Shown here: positions 8,925 through 16,681 of the stretch, one piece after another
Numbering within the stretch: the stretch's first letter is position 1
Layout: each line of letters begins with the position of its first letter
DNA from: Roseivirga sp.
GTDB lineage: Bacteria; Bacteroidota; Bacteroidia; Cytophagales; Cyclobacteriaceae
Direction of reading: 5' to 3'
Length of the DNA stretch: 64,000 nucleotides
NCBI GenBank assembly: GCA_018402485.1
Contig: JAGYIY010000002.1
Location: 62,001-126,000 of the forward strand
The notes under the pieces: generated by a model
Databases searched by the model: none
What the model saw: only the letters and a program-made list of their open reading frames with translations
What the model was told of the DNA's origin: nothing
Position numbers and translations under genes: made by a program

Positions 8925-9976
8925 TCAATGAAGTACAAGGCGGTGACTTTGCTCAAATGATGGCTCAAATTCTGCCACGACTGACCTGCATCCTCCGACA
9001 CATAAACATTACCATGATTGGTACCAAAGGCCATATCGAGCCCTTTCTTGACCATTCCCTTGCGTAGTACAACATCGAAGGCTAGAGAATCGGGTAACCC
9101 TTGAGTGATTTTTTCCCAACGATTGCCAAAATCTTGGGTATGGTAAACGGATAATCTATGGTTTAGTGGAACGCGATGGTCATCGGCAGCAACAGGAATC
9201 ACCCAGGCATTGCCGGGATGCGCTTCCTCTATCTCCAAAGCAAAACCATAAGACAGTTCGTTTACCTTATCTGATACAGATTGCCAGTATTCGCCATTGT
9301 CATAAGAAAGGTAAATGCCACAATGGTTTTGTTGCCAAAGGAGGTCCGCTTGTTTGGGATGACGTTTGATACAATGTGGATCGTGACCAACATCAGCCAC
9401 AGCATCTGGCAAGAAAGGAGAGGAGATGCCTTTGTTTTGAGATTTCCAGGTAGTTCCAGCATCGTAGGTAACAAATACACCAGCACAGCTAATGCCAATC
9501 AACCATTCATCAGGCCGCTTAGGATGGATCAATAAAGTATGAAGAAAAGGATTTATGCTGCCTTTTCCACCACCTCGCCAATGCGACCTTGACGGATGAT
9601 TTTCTAATCCTTCAATAGCATGAAAGGATGTACCGTTATTTTCAGAAATGAACAGGCCGGCAGGCTCTGTACCAATAAAAACTTGCTTTCGACCATTCAA
9701 TATCCGACTTTGTATTTCCCAAACGTTTTTCAAAAGGGTTTTAGCTGTTGAAAACTTAGGAGCAGTAATTTCCTGAAACTCGTTTCCTTGATTTACGGAG
9801 CGATAGATTTTTACACCCCAGTGCAAATGCCTGCAACTGACCCACCAGTGACCTTCTACATCAACATGAAAACAGCTTACGGGTAAACCATCAAAAAATA
9901 GATCAGAAAAGCCCCATGATGAACCAAGTTTGTTGTATTGAATCAGACCTTTATCGGTGGCAATCATTAACTTCAT
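8921..9976 (-). CDS. Cytosolic BNR/Asp-box beta-propeller, last gene of moaA-moeA operon
   Basis: A 351-residue protein with no signal peptide and at least five Asp-box-like turns (SENNGTSF, TYDAGTTW, SYDNGEYW, TQDFGNRW, SEDAGQSW), so a sialidase-like propeller. It opens with MIATDKGLIQY and carries CRHLHWGVKIYRS, features I recall from a family of cytosolic BNR proteins often encoded next to a small MoaD/ThiS-like protein ending in GG. Such a protein is encoded at 16282 here. The gene starts 10 nt after moeA, so it is probably in the MoCo operon. It is unlikely to be a true sialidase: no lectin domain or export signal is seen. Function unknown. Confidence 0.8.
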   Translation of the reverse strand: MKLMIATDKGLIQYNKLGSSWGFSDLFFDGLPVSCFHVDVEGHWWVSCRHLHWGVKIYRSVNQGNEFQEITAPKFSTAKTLLKNVWEIQSRILNGRKQVFIGTEPAGLFISENNGTSFHAIEGLENHPSRSHWRGGGKGSINPFLHTLLIHPKRPDEWLIGISCAGVFVTYDAGTTWKSQNKGISSPFLPDAVADVGHDPHCIKRHPKQADLLWQQNHCGIYLSYDNGEYWQSVSDKVNELSYGFALEIEEAHPGNAWVIPVAADDHRVPLNHRLSVYHTQDFGNRWEKITQGLPDSLAFDVVLRKGMVKKGLDMAFGTNHGNVYVSEDAGQSWQNLSHHLSKVTALYFID

Positions 9977-9986
9977 ATTTCAAACA

Positions 9987-11207
9987 TTACATTCCTATAA
10001 ATGTCTTTTTATACGAAAGGTAAGGGAAACGCTCACCAGCCTTGAAGTGAACCCCTTCTTCTGGCAGCATGATGAAACCATGGGTCTGTGACAGATTGGA
10101 AAAATCGCCTGATCCATGCCCTTTTTTAGGCAGTGCAACCATTTCATTGTTAGGGGATTTTACCAATGCTACTGCAAGAAAATAAGTCAATTTGGGTTCA
10201 AAATAAACATCTTCACCCAATGTAACATATTCAAAAACAATAGGTTGTTTGAGCATTGTGCGCAAATAGATTTGAACATAAACCAAAGCACAGACGAAAG
10301 AGGAAACCGGATTTCCTGGTAAGCCAAAGACAGGCTTGCCTTCTTTTGAAGTACCGAACCACATGGGTTTACCTGGTCTTTGTTTGATTTTATGGAAATG
10401 CTTTTGAACTCCTAGCTTTTCTAAAACTTCAGGTAAATAATCAAACTTCCCTTTAGAAACTCCTCCAATAAAAATTAGCAGATCAAAGTCTGTCAATAGG
10501 TCAAGAATATGTTTTTGCATCAAGTCAGCATCATCTTCTACATGGAAGGGTGTTACTTCTACATGCAGTACCTGAAGAATAGCTTGAACGCCATAATTTC
10601 CTGACCTACGGATTTGATGGGCTTTCGGTAGTTCATCGATTCCAACAAGCTCATTGCCAGTAGTGATGAGCGCTACTTTTGGCAAGGCCAAGACCGACAA
10701 AATGCTTTTACCCGCTGATGCCGCCACAATCAGATCAGGAGCAATTAAAGTGACCCCTTTACTTAATAAAACTTCGTTCTGTTTTTTGTCTTCTCCTTGA
10801 AAATGAATATTCTGAAACTCTTTCACATCTTCAACATGAACAACAGCTAGTTCATTCATGATGCTAATGTCCTCATAACGAATAACCGTATCAACCCCAT
10901 GAGGCATAATGGCACCGGTCATGATTTGCACGCAGGAATTTGAGGACTGCATGGTATATTTTGGTTCTCCAGCAGCACATATTTTTTCTACGAGAAATTG
11001 ACGCTGCCCTTGAATAAAGGTTTTGTAATTGATAGCTATGCCATCCATTGTCACCCGATCGAAAGGAGGGAAGTCTCGATCTGCTAAAATATCTTCATCC
11101 AATACACGCCCCACACAGTTCTCAATCCTTACATTTTCACTTTTGTGAAGTAAAGTGTGTTGTTGAAGTATTTGTAAAGCCTCTTCCGAGGAAATCATAT
11201 CATTCAT
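9987..11207 (-). CDS. moeA: Molybdopterin molybdenumtransferase MoeA
   Basis: A 406-residue MoeA, which inserts molybdate into adenylylated molybdopterin to give the molybdenum cofactor. Visible landmarks are FDRVTMDGIA (FDNSAMDGYA in E. coli), MTGAIMP, LITTGNEL, IFIGGVSKGKFDYLPE, KQRPGKPMWFG and GLPGNPVSSF, followed by the C-terminal domain IV. It sits 10 nt downstream of moaA and 10 nt upstream of the BNR gene. A separate MogA/MoaB adenylyltransferase is not in the window. Confidence 0.95.
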   Translation of the reverse strand: MNDMISSEEALQILQQHTLLHKSENVRIENCVGRVLDEDILADRDFPPFDRVTMDGIAINYKTFIQGQRQFLVEKICAAGEPKYTMQSSNSCVQIMTGAIMPHGVDTVIRYEDISIMNELAVVHVEDVKEFQNIHFQGEDKKQNEVLLSKGVTLIAPDLIVAASAGKSILSVLALPKVALITTGNELVGIDELPKAHQIRRSGNYGVQAILQVLHVEVTPFHVEDDADLMQKHILDLLTDFDLLIFIGGVSKGKFDYLPEVLEKLGVQKHFHKIKQRPGKPMWFGTSKEGKPVFGLPGNPVSSFVCALVYVQIYLRTMLKQPIVFEYVTLGEDVYFEPKLTYFLAVALVKSPNNEMVALPKKGHGSGDFSNLSQTHGFIMLPEEGVHFKAGERFPYLSYKKTFIGM

Positions 11208-11217
11208 TTTTTATCGA

Positions 11218-12210
11218 TTAACCCCCAATGGTTGCCATAGATTCAAAAGCACTACCAGAATCTTTTTGTTTTTCAGACTCAAAACCGTTCCTAGTCCTGC
11301 GGCCAAATAGAAACAAAAACTTATCCTTTATGTTCTCGTCAGAGGCTCCCTCTCGCATAAAATCACGCATACTAAAACCGCCATTTTGATACAAACATGT
11401 CTTTAGTTCACCCTTTGGAGTCAGTCGAATGCGATCGCAAGTGGCACAAATGCTTCGGCTATAAGCAGGAATTACCCCAATGGTGCCCGGTGCATCAGCT
11501 ACTCTATAATTATAAGAAGTAGAGCTGCTATGGTCGACCATTTTTGTGAGTTGGGGAAAGGTTTTTTGGATATGGCCGAGGATGTATTTGTAATTCCAAC
11601 GAATGGCTTGATAAGCCTTGCTACCTCCGTTAAAGGGCATTTCTTCAATGAATCTCACAGACACTTTGTCTTTCAAGGTAAGTTGACAAAGCCCTAGTAT
11701 ATCGTCTACATTTTGGTTTTCCATAACTACTGCATTGATTTTAGTAGTTATGCCTTGGTTTAATAGCTCCTGGTAATAAGCCCAAACCTTATCAAACTCA
11801 TCTCTTCTTGTGATTTTAGCAAACCTTTTAGGGTCTAATGTATCTAAACTGAGGTTGACCGCATGAATACCCATGCGCTTCATTTCAGTGATGGTGCTCA
11901 ATGGTGCTGTGCCATTGGTCGTAATACTCAACTTGTTCACACATGGTAGGTCAATCACCTTTTGCATAAAGGGTAGCAAATCTTTCCGAACAAAAGGTTC
12001 ACCACCTGTAATGCGTACCTTATCAATACCCATTTCAGATAAAATGCGGGTAAGCCTAAGCATTTCTTCATAACTAAGAATTTGTTCTTTATTCTGCCAT
12101 GGCAAGCCTTCTTCAGGCATGCAATAAAAGCATCGCAAATTGCATCGTTCCGTTACACCTAATCGGAGATAGCGCAATGGGCGCGAATGATTATCGTACA
12201 ACAAATTCAT
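11218..12210 (-). CDS. moaA: GTP 3',8-cyclase MoaA
   Basis: Radical SAM enzyme of the first step of molybdopterin synthesis. The N-terminal cluster motif is CNLRCFYC, the C-terminal cluster cysteines are in CATCDRIRLTPKGELKTC, and the protein ends in the GG tail needed for activity (SMATIGG). I start it at ATG 12210; the track's GTG at 12249 adds 13 residues before the usual NLLYDNHSRPLRYLRLGVT opening. It heads the moaA-moeA-BNR operon. MoaC, MoaE and ModABC are not in the window. Confidence 0.95.
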   Translation of the reverse strand: MNLLYDNHSRPLRYLRLGVTERCNLRCFYCMPEEGLPWQNKEQILSYEEMLRLTRILSEMGIDKVRITGGEPFVRKDLLPFMQKVIDLPCVNKLSITTNGTAPLSTITEMKRMGIHAVNLSLDTLDPKRFAKITRRDEFDKVWAYYQELLNQGITTKINAVVMENQNVDDILGLCQLTLKDKVSVRFIEEMPFNGGSKAYQAIRWNYKYILGHIQKTFPQLTKMVDHSSSTSYNYRVADAPGTIGVIPAYSRSICATCDRIRLTPKGELKTCLYQNGGFSMRDFMREGASDENIKDKFLFLFGRRTRNGFESEKQKDSGSAFESMATIGG

Positions 12211-12252
12211 TTTTCGTTTTGAGCTTTTAAAATATAAGCAGACATTCACTTT

Positions 12253-13239
12253 ATGAAGGAATGGATACCAAGGATAAAGGAATTAGTTGACAAAGAAAAG
12301 CATTTTGCTGTAGCCAGAGTAGTCAAGACTTGGAGAAGTTCACCCAGACCTGTGGGGGCAACAATGCTCATCTTGGCTTCTGGGGAAATGTTTGGCTCCG
12401 TAAGTGGTGGCTGTGTTGAAACTTCAGTAGTGAGGAGCGCTCTACATGTCATCAATTCAGGCGAACCGGAACTGATTCATTATGGCATTGCTGATGATGA
12501 AGCTTGGGAAGTCGGATTGAGCTGTGGCGGTAAACTAGATGTATTGATTCAACCCGATCGGGATTTCTCATGGCACTCATTGTTTAATGCGTTTGAACAA
12601 AAAGAATCTTTCCATCTCATTACTTCTGTAGAAAATAATTTTGAACAATTTTCATCACTAAACGGCCATTATACTTTAACAGACGAAATGAACGAGCATG
12701 TTGTATCGGGTAAAAGTGGCCTTTTGGAAAAGGAAGGGAAATTGTATTTCTTACATACTTTTCCAAGACCTTACACGCTGCTCTTGATTGGTGCAGCGCA
12801 TCTGACTTCTGAATTATTAACCTTGGCAGCATGGCATGAATTTGAAACCATTGTGATTGATCCGCGTGACCAGTTCGTTAAAAATAGTTTCAGATCAAAT
12901 AAGGCAGACCAAATGTATGCTGCTTGGCCTCAAGAAATTTTACCGAAACTATCCTTGAATGAACAAACCTTTGCTGTGGTTTTATCTCACGACCCAAAAA
13001 TAGATGATCCTGCTTTGCAAATGCTTCTTTCTTCTGATGTGGCCTACGTGGGTGCATTAGGCAGTCGTAAAACGCAAGCTAAACGGGCTGATCGACTCTT
13101 GAAACAAGGCGTTTCGAAAGAAAAGTTAAATAAACTCGATGCACCCATAGGAATTGATATTGGCTCTCAGTCTGCCAAAGAAATTGCGTTGAGTATCATG
13201 GCCGGTATCATACAAGTTAAAAACAGAAAACACAATTAA
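12253..13239 (+). CDS. XdhC/CoxI family molybdenum-enzyme maturation factor
   Basis: A 328-residue two-domain protein. The N-terminal XdhC_CoxI domain shows GSVSGGCVE and GLSCGGKLDVLIQP; the C-terminal Rossmann-like domain shows LLIGAAHLTSELLTLA, GALGSRKTQAKR and PIGIDIGSQSAKEIALSIMAGI. In characterised members it binds sulfurated MoCo and delivers it to xanthine dehydrogenase or related hydroxylases. No such hydroxylase is encoded here, so the client lies elsewhere. It is divergent from moaA with only 42 nt between starts, supporting a link to MoCo supply. Confidence 0.9.
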   Translation: MKEWIPRIKELVDKEKHFAVARVVKTWRSSPRPVGATMLILASGEMFGSVSGGCVETSVVRSALHVINSGEPELIHYGIADDEAWEVGLSCGGKLDVLIQPDRDFSWHSLFNAFEQKESFHLITSVENNFEQFSSLNGHYTLTDEMNEHVVSGKSGLLEKEGKLYFLHTFPRPYTLLLIGAAHLTSELLTLAAWHEFETIVIDPRDQFVKNSFRSNKADQMYAAWPQEILPKLSLNEQTFAVVLSHDPKIDDPALQMLLSSDVAYVGALGSRKTQAKRADRLLKQGVSKEKLNKLDAPIGIDIGSQSAKEIALSIMAGIIQVKNRKHN

Positions 13240-14093
13240 ATATTGTCATAGGCACCATTTAACCATTGCCAAAATCGTTTGATTCGACTCTTTTTGACAG
13301 ACTGAACAGTAGTTGTCGGTATTTTCCGAGGTACATCTTCTTTTACTTTGGTTGTACTTTGTTGCTTAGCCTTGAGAGGTTTTTGTGCTTCTTTCTTTTT
13401 TGCCAATTGCTTTTCATAATGCAATCTGCGTTTTTCCTTTAATTCTTTTTGTTCCTGCTGTTTCCTTTTCCAAGCTAATCTCTCTTCTCGCTGGCGCTGC
13501 TCCTCTAAACTGAGTTTTTGACCCTTTGCCTTCTTTTTAGGTCTCTTCGTTTCTGAATTTTGCTTAGCCCCCTTAATAATTACCTCTTTTGTATTGTGCT
13601 TCGGTTTCTCACCATTGGTTTCTGGAATCTCTATTTTACCTAATACTTTAAGCCCTTCCAATTTAGGTTTATCAGTGGTAATGATTTCAACATCTTTGGT
13701 TTGCTCTTTATACTCCTTTTCTAAGCTGATGACTTTTGGTACACTGGGTTGATGATCCTCGGTTGCTTTTTTTGGGGTTTCATCTTGTTTGCTCTCGATA
13801 TGGAGCTCATTATGCTCTTCTAAGTTATGCTCATGGTTAGAAAATGACCCTGCAGTAACATGAGAGGAATCTTCAGAAGGTTGGGAGGGGGGGGCTTGTA
13901 AAAAATGGGCATTCTCATTTGAAAAAACAGACGTCTTTTCATTGGCCTGAAAATGCTTAAGTAAAAATAAAAGTTCCTCTTCTTTGAGTTTAATATTGGG
14001 GTGTGGGTTTACGGTACGGAAATTTTCGCTTAGCAACTCTACTACCTCGGTGCTCTTCACTTCAAATTTTCTCGAAAACTGACCCAAACGCAT
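13236..14093 (-). CDS. Stand-alone IF-2 N-terminus-like protein, no GTPase
   Basis: A 285-residue, highly charged protein. Its first 50 residues (MRLGQFSRKFEVKSTEVVELL) look like the N-terminal domain of Bacteroidota initiation factor IF-2, and KLEGLKVLGKIEI near residue 145 resembles a second IF-2 segment. The rest is Lys/Glu-rich coiled coil and disordered sequence (EEQRQREERLAWKRKQQEQKELKEKRR), ending RFWQWLNGAYDNI. There is no G domain and no later IF-2 domain, so it cannot act as IF-2. The stop codons of this gene and xdhC overlap by 4 nt. A role in translation or nucleic-acid binding is only inferred. Confidence 0.65.
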   Translation of the reverse strand: MRLGQFSRKFEVKSTEVVELLSENFRTVNPHPNIKLKEEELLFLLKHFQANEKTSVFSNENAHFLQAPPSQPSEDSSHVTAGSFSNHEHNLEEHNELHIESKQDETPKKATEDHQPSVPKVISLEKEYKEQTKDVEIITTDKPKLEGLKVLGKIEIPETNGEKPKHNTKEVIIKGAKQNSETKRPKKKAKGQKLSLEEQRQREERLAWKRKQQEQKELKEKRRLHYEKQLAKKKEAQKPLKAKQQSTTKVKEDVPRKIPTTTVQSVKKSRIKRFWQWLNGAYDNI

Positions 14094-14174
14094 AAATCAA
14101 ATATTTTTTGCAAAGGTAACCAACAGAATTCTCAGATACCAATAAAACTAATGGATTGCTTATTTATAAAGCCA

Positions 14175-15110
14175 TTACTTAACATATCCGGCAATGTGTC
14201 TTTCCTTTACTTCTTCATAAATATCTGCAATGGTAACCAATAGCCCTGTTTCTTCCACACCTCCAAAATCAGGGTTGAGAGCTGTACCAAAGGTCAGCAT
14301 GGTAGCAGATAAATTCATGTAAATATTCACCAGAGGAGGAATGCATTCTCCTCTTTCACGGATTAGCTTTTGCAAATGACGAAATGCGTTTTCGAAAGGG
14401 GGCATGCTCGAAAAGTATTCTTTGAACAAGGTGTCGTCAAAATGCGCTAAAAGTTCCGATTTGGGAACGCAAAGACTGTTTTTGTCAGGGAAATAATAGG
14501 ATAAGAAAGACAGCAACAAGTCTCTGGCTTCTTTTTCATAGCGCTGATACATGGTTACTTTTCCGAAGAAATATTTCATTTCCGGATAGTTGACAATGAT
14601 TGCTCCGAGGCCATCCCAAATATTGGCCAAAGCAAATAATCCTTTCCGAGGATTGATAGTAGGTTGAAAGCTAGGCTGTACCCAAGACCTACCCAATTCA
14701 ATAGCATAAGGTAGATAATGTTTTTTCATATGATCTGAGAATTCAAAATATTTGGAGGTGGATAGGTGATAAGTATCTGACTGTGCATCGTATGCCCTCG
14801 GGCCAGTAATAAAACGATAGCCTCCAATGATTTCTTTTTCTTCTCGACTGTAAACAATCAATTGTTCGTAGCATTGGTTTTGTGTATCGTATTGATCGAT
14901 ATCCAGTTCATGCCCCGTACCCCCTCCAGCGCCGCGGAAGGAAACTTCACGTAAACGAGCAATTTCTTGCATGGTATGTGGAGAATTGTGGTGATTTAAG
15001 ATATAAATCTCATTGCTTCCTTTATTCGTAAATCTTACAAATCGCTCTTCATTCAGCTCACGCTCAATCAATTTACGATCCACAGGTAGTACAATTTTTT
15101 TTTCAGCCAT
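14175..15110 (-). CDS. glsB: GlsB-like N-acyltransferase (glycine lipid synthesis)
   Basis: A 311-residue GNAT-fold protein of the hemolysin-like acyltransferase type related to OlsB. Visible pieces are the N-terminal REVSFRGAGGGTGHELDIDQYD, the core strand EKEIIGGYRFITGP and YAIELGRSWVQPSFQ. In Bacteroides thetaiotaomicron GlsB attaches a 3-hydroxy fatty acid to glycine to give commendamide, which GlsA then O-acylates. It begins 4 nt after the adjacent GlsA-like gene, so the two are one operon. Assignment rests on family resemblance and the pairing. Confidence 0.8.
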   Translation of the reverse strand: MAEKKIVLPVDRKLIERELNEERFVRFTNKGSNEIYILNHHNSPHTMQEIARLREVSFRGAGGGTGHELDIDQYDTQNQCYEQLIVYSREEKEIIGGYRFITGPRAYDAQSDTYHLSTSKYFEFSDHMKKHYLPYAIELGRSWVQPSFQPTINPRKGLFALANIWDGLGAIIVNYPEMKYFFGKVTMYQRYEKEARDLLLSFLSYYFPDKNSLCVPKSELLAHFDDTLFKEYFSSMPPFENAFRHLQKLIRERGECIPPLVNIYMNLSATMLTFGTALNPDFGGVEETGLLVTIADIYEEVKERHIAGYVK

Positions 15111-15114
15111 GCTC

Positions 15115-15948
15115 TTATGCTTCTTTGCTCTTTGCTTCTGTTTGCATTTGATAAACTTTTCTCTTCATCCATTCTGCCCATTCCTTCTCACTTTTTGATT
15201 TATCAAAGGTTTCTGGTGAAATAGGTCTTCCAATCGTAATTTTGATGGTAGAGCCCCTTTGTTTGAAAAATTCATCCAATAGGTAAAACATCTCTATATT
15301 GAGCTTTATGCCAATCAACTTTCTAAAATTTGCCAGCCGATAAAACTTATCCGTCAATTTTCCTTCAATATACACAGGAATCAGAGGTTTCTGATATTTT
15401 TTTGCTCTCGTGATGAAAGTTTTCTTCCACTCTAAGTCTTCAATCTTTCCTTTTTGCTTTCTGCTGACCAATCCTGCTGGAAAAACGAACGTTGCCCCAG
15501 AAGCAGCGAATTGTGCCTCTACCGCTTGTAATGATTGCTTCGCATTTTTACCCAATTTATTTACTCCAATAAAGCGGCTTTTTAAGTTGGTCACATACAA
15601 AAGCAAGTCATTCACAATAAATTTTATATCAGGTCTTACATCGTTTAATGAGGAAATAATTGCAATGGCATCAAAGCCTCCTAAGGGATGATTACTAACG
15701 AAAATACAGCTTTCAGGAGCAGATGGGACGTTTTCCTTGCCCTTTAATTCTAAGGTCACATTGAAGTCTTCCATCAATGTTCTACTGAACTGGAAGGCAT
15801 CGTAATTTTCAGTTTTACGCATAAAAGCATTGGTCTTCTCTTGATGAAGTACACTTTCTAAATAGTGTATAACCCACCTAGGTATCCATTTAAGTAGTTT
15901 AGCGTTCCTTTCTTTTATGATCCTTCTTACGTCAACGAAATTTTCCAT
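15115..15948 (-). CDS. glsA: GlsA-like PlsC-family O-acyltransferase
   Basis: A 277-residue lysophosphatidate-acyltransferase-like protein. The acyltransferase histidine-aspartate motif reads SNHPLGGFDA, with five residues between His and Asp instead of four, and a second block is FVFPAGLVSRKQKGKIEDLEW. With GlsB it should O-acylate N-acyl glycine to the mature glycine lipid in the inner leaflet. It is the first gene of a two- or three-gene operon (glsA, glsB, perhaps the IF-2-N-like gene 81 nt further). A plain 1-acylglycerol-3-phosphate acyltransferase is the alternative. Confidence 0.8.
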   Translation of the reverse strand: MENFVDVRRIIKERNAKLLKWIPRWVIHYLESVLHQEKTNAFMRKTENYDAFQFSRTLMEDFNVTLELKGKENVPSAPESCIFVSNHPLGGFDAIAIISSLNDVRPDIKFIVNDLLLYVTNLKSRFIGVNKLGKNAKQSLQAVEAQFAASGATFVFPAGLVSRKQKGKIEDLEWKKTFITRAKKYQKPLIPVYIEGKLTDKFYRLANFRKLIGIKLNIEMFYLLDEFFKQRGSTIKITIGRPISPETFDKSKSEKEWAEWMKRKVYQMQTEAKSKEA

Positions 15949-16281
15949 GCAGGCGGCTTCCTCAAACTGTGAAACAATATTAACTTCAATTCAATAACAA
16001 TTCAAACCATTGTTGTAGCTTCATACAATTTAAATCTATTACAGAGGTGCATACCATAAATGAATAAGTGAAAATTATGACAGTCAAACTTTTTCAATAG
16101 TAGTGAAAGAAATAATTTTACTCTGAATATTACTAAAGAAAATAAATTGATTTCTTAACAAATTAAACACAATGGGGTTAGATGAGTTAGGCATTAGTGT
16201 CCCATTTTATGATAAAGATTTTTTGAAAGATAGAAGCCTTCCCCCTCTGTTATTCGAGAAAAAATTAAGTAGTTTACAGAA
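15949..16281. other. Intergenic region with a 46-codon ORF
   Basis: AT-rich 333 nt between divergent genes. A 46-codon plus-strand ORF (16172-16312, beginning MGLDELGISVPFYDKDF) overlaps the start of the MoaD-like gene in another frame. Its second half changes to unremarkable composition after the overlap, and I see no homologue or ribosome site, so I do not call it a gene. No RNA or repeat was seen. Confidence 0.35.
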
Positions 16282-16554
16282 ATGCCAATTGTTAAATTTA
16301 CATCTAATTTAAAACGTTTTTTCAAGGACATCCAAACCACTGAACTACCAGGTAATAATGTTCAGTCTCTGATTGCTGCCGCAGAAAAGCATTACAAAGG
16401 CCTGAGTGGTTATCTGCTAGATGATTGTGGACATTTACGTCCCCATATCAATATTTACATTGGTAATACCTTGATTAAAGATAGGAAAGGGTTAACCGAT
16501 AAGGTAAAAAGTGGAGAGTCGGTCTATATTGTTCAGGCGATTTCTGGAGGTTGA
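16282..16554 (+). CDS. MoaD/ThiS-like ubiquitin-fold protein ending in GG
   Basis: A 90-residue beta-grasp protein that ends ...QAISGG, the Gly-Gly tail used by sulfur carriers after adenylation. The body (LSGYLLDDCGHLRPHINIYIG, DRKGLTDKVKSGESVYIVQ) matches the MoaD-like family I recall as neighbour of cytosolic BNR proteins (RGYVLDDxGxLRxHV... pattern) better than MoaD of molybdopterin synthase. A BNR gene of that type lies 6.3 kb away in the moaA-moeA operon. No MoeB/ThiF-like activating enzyme is in the window. Sulfur carrier or conjugated modifier are both open. Confidence 0.85.
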   Translation: MPIVKFTSNLKRFFKDIQTTELPGNNVQSLIAAAEKHYKGLSGYLLDDCGHLRPHINIYIGNTLIKDRKGLTDKVKSGESVYIVQAISGG

Positions 16555-16628
16555 TATGCCAGAAGGTTTAAAATAAATGTCTTTTAAAGGCCACTAAGGG
16601 CTATTTGCAGAATATTTATCATAAGCAC

Positions 16629-16658
16629 TTTGATTCCCATTTATTCCACCTACCTTTG
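16629..16658 (+). promoter_or_regulatory. Promoter of DEAD-box helicase gene
   Basis: Exact Bacteroidota promoter: TTTG, 18 nt, TACCTTTG. Expected start of transcription is near 16665, leaving a leader of only about 17 nt before the TTG start codon at 16682. It supports that unusual start. Confidence 0.7.
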
Positions 16659-16681
16659 TAACACATTTTAACAGTTACTTA

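Noticed and set aside
8921-9976. True sialidase or glycosidase
   Set aside because: Asp-boxes alone do not show sialidase activity; no signal peptide, no sugar genes nearby, and the gene lies in a MoCo operon.
16172-16312. 46-codon ORF upstream of the MoaD-like gene
   Set aside because: No recognisable family or ribosome site and it overlaps the next gene out of frame.
16282-16554. MoaD subunit of molybdopterin synthase
   Set aside because: The body matches the BNR-associated GG family better than MoaD, and no MoaE is nearby; kept only as MoaD/ThiS-like.
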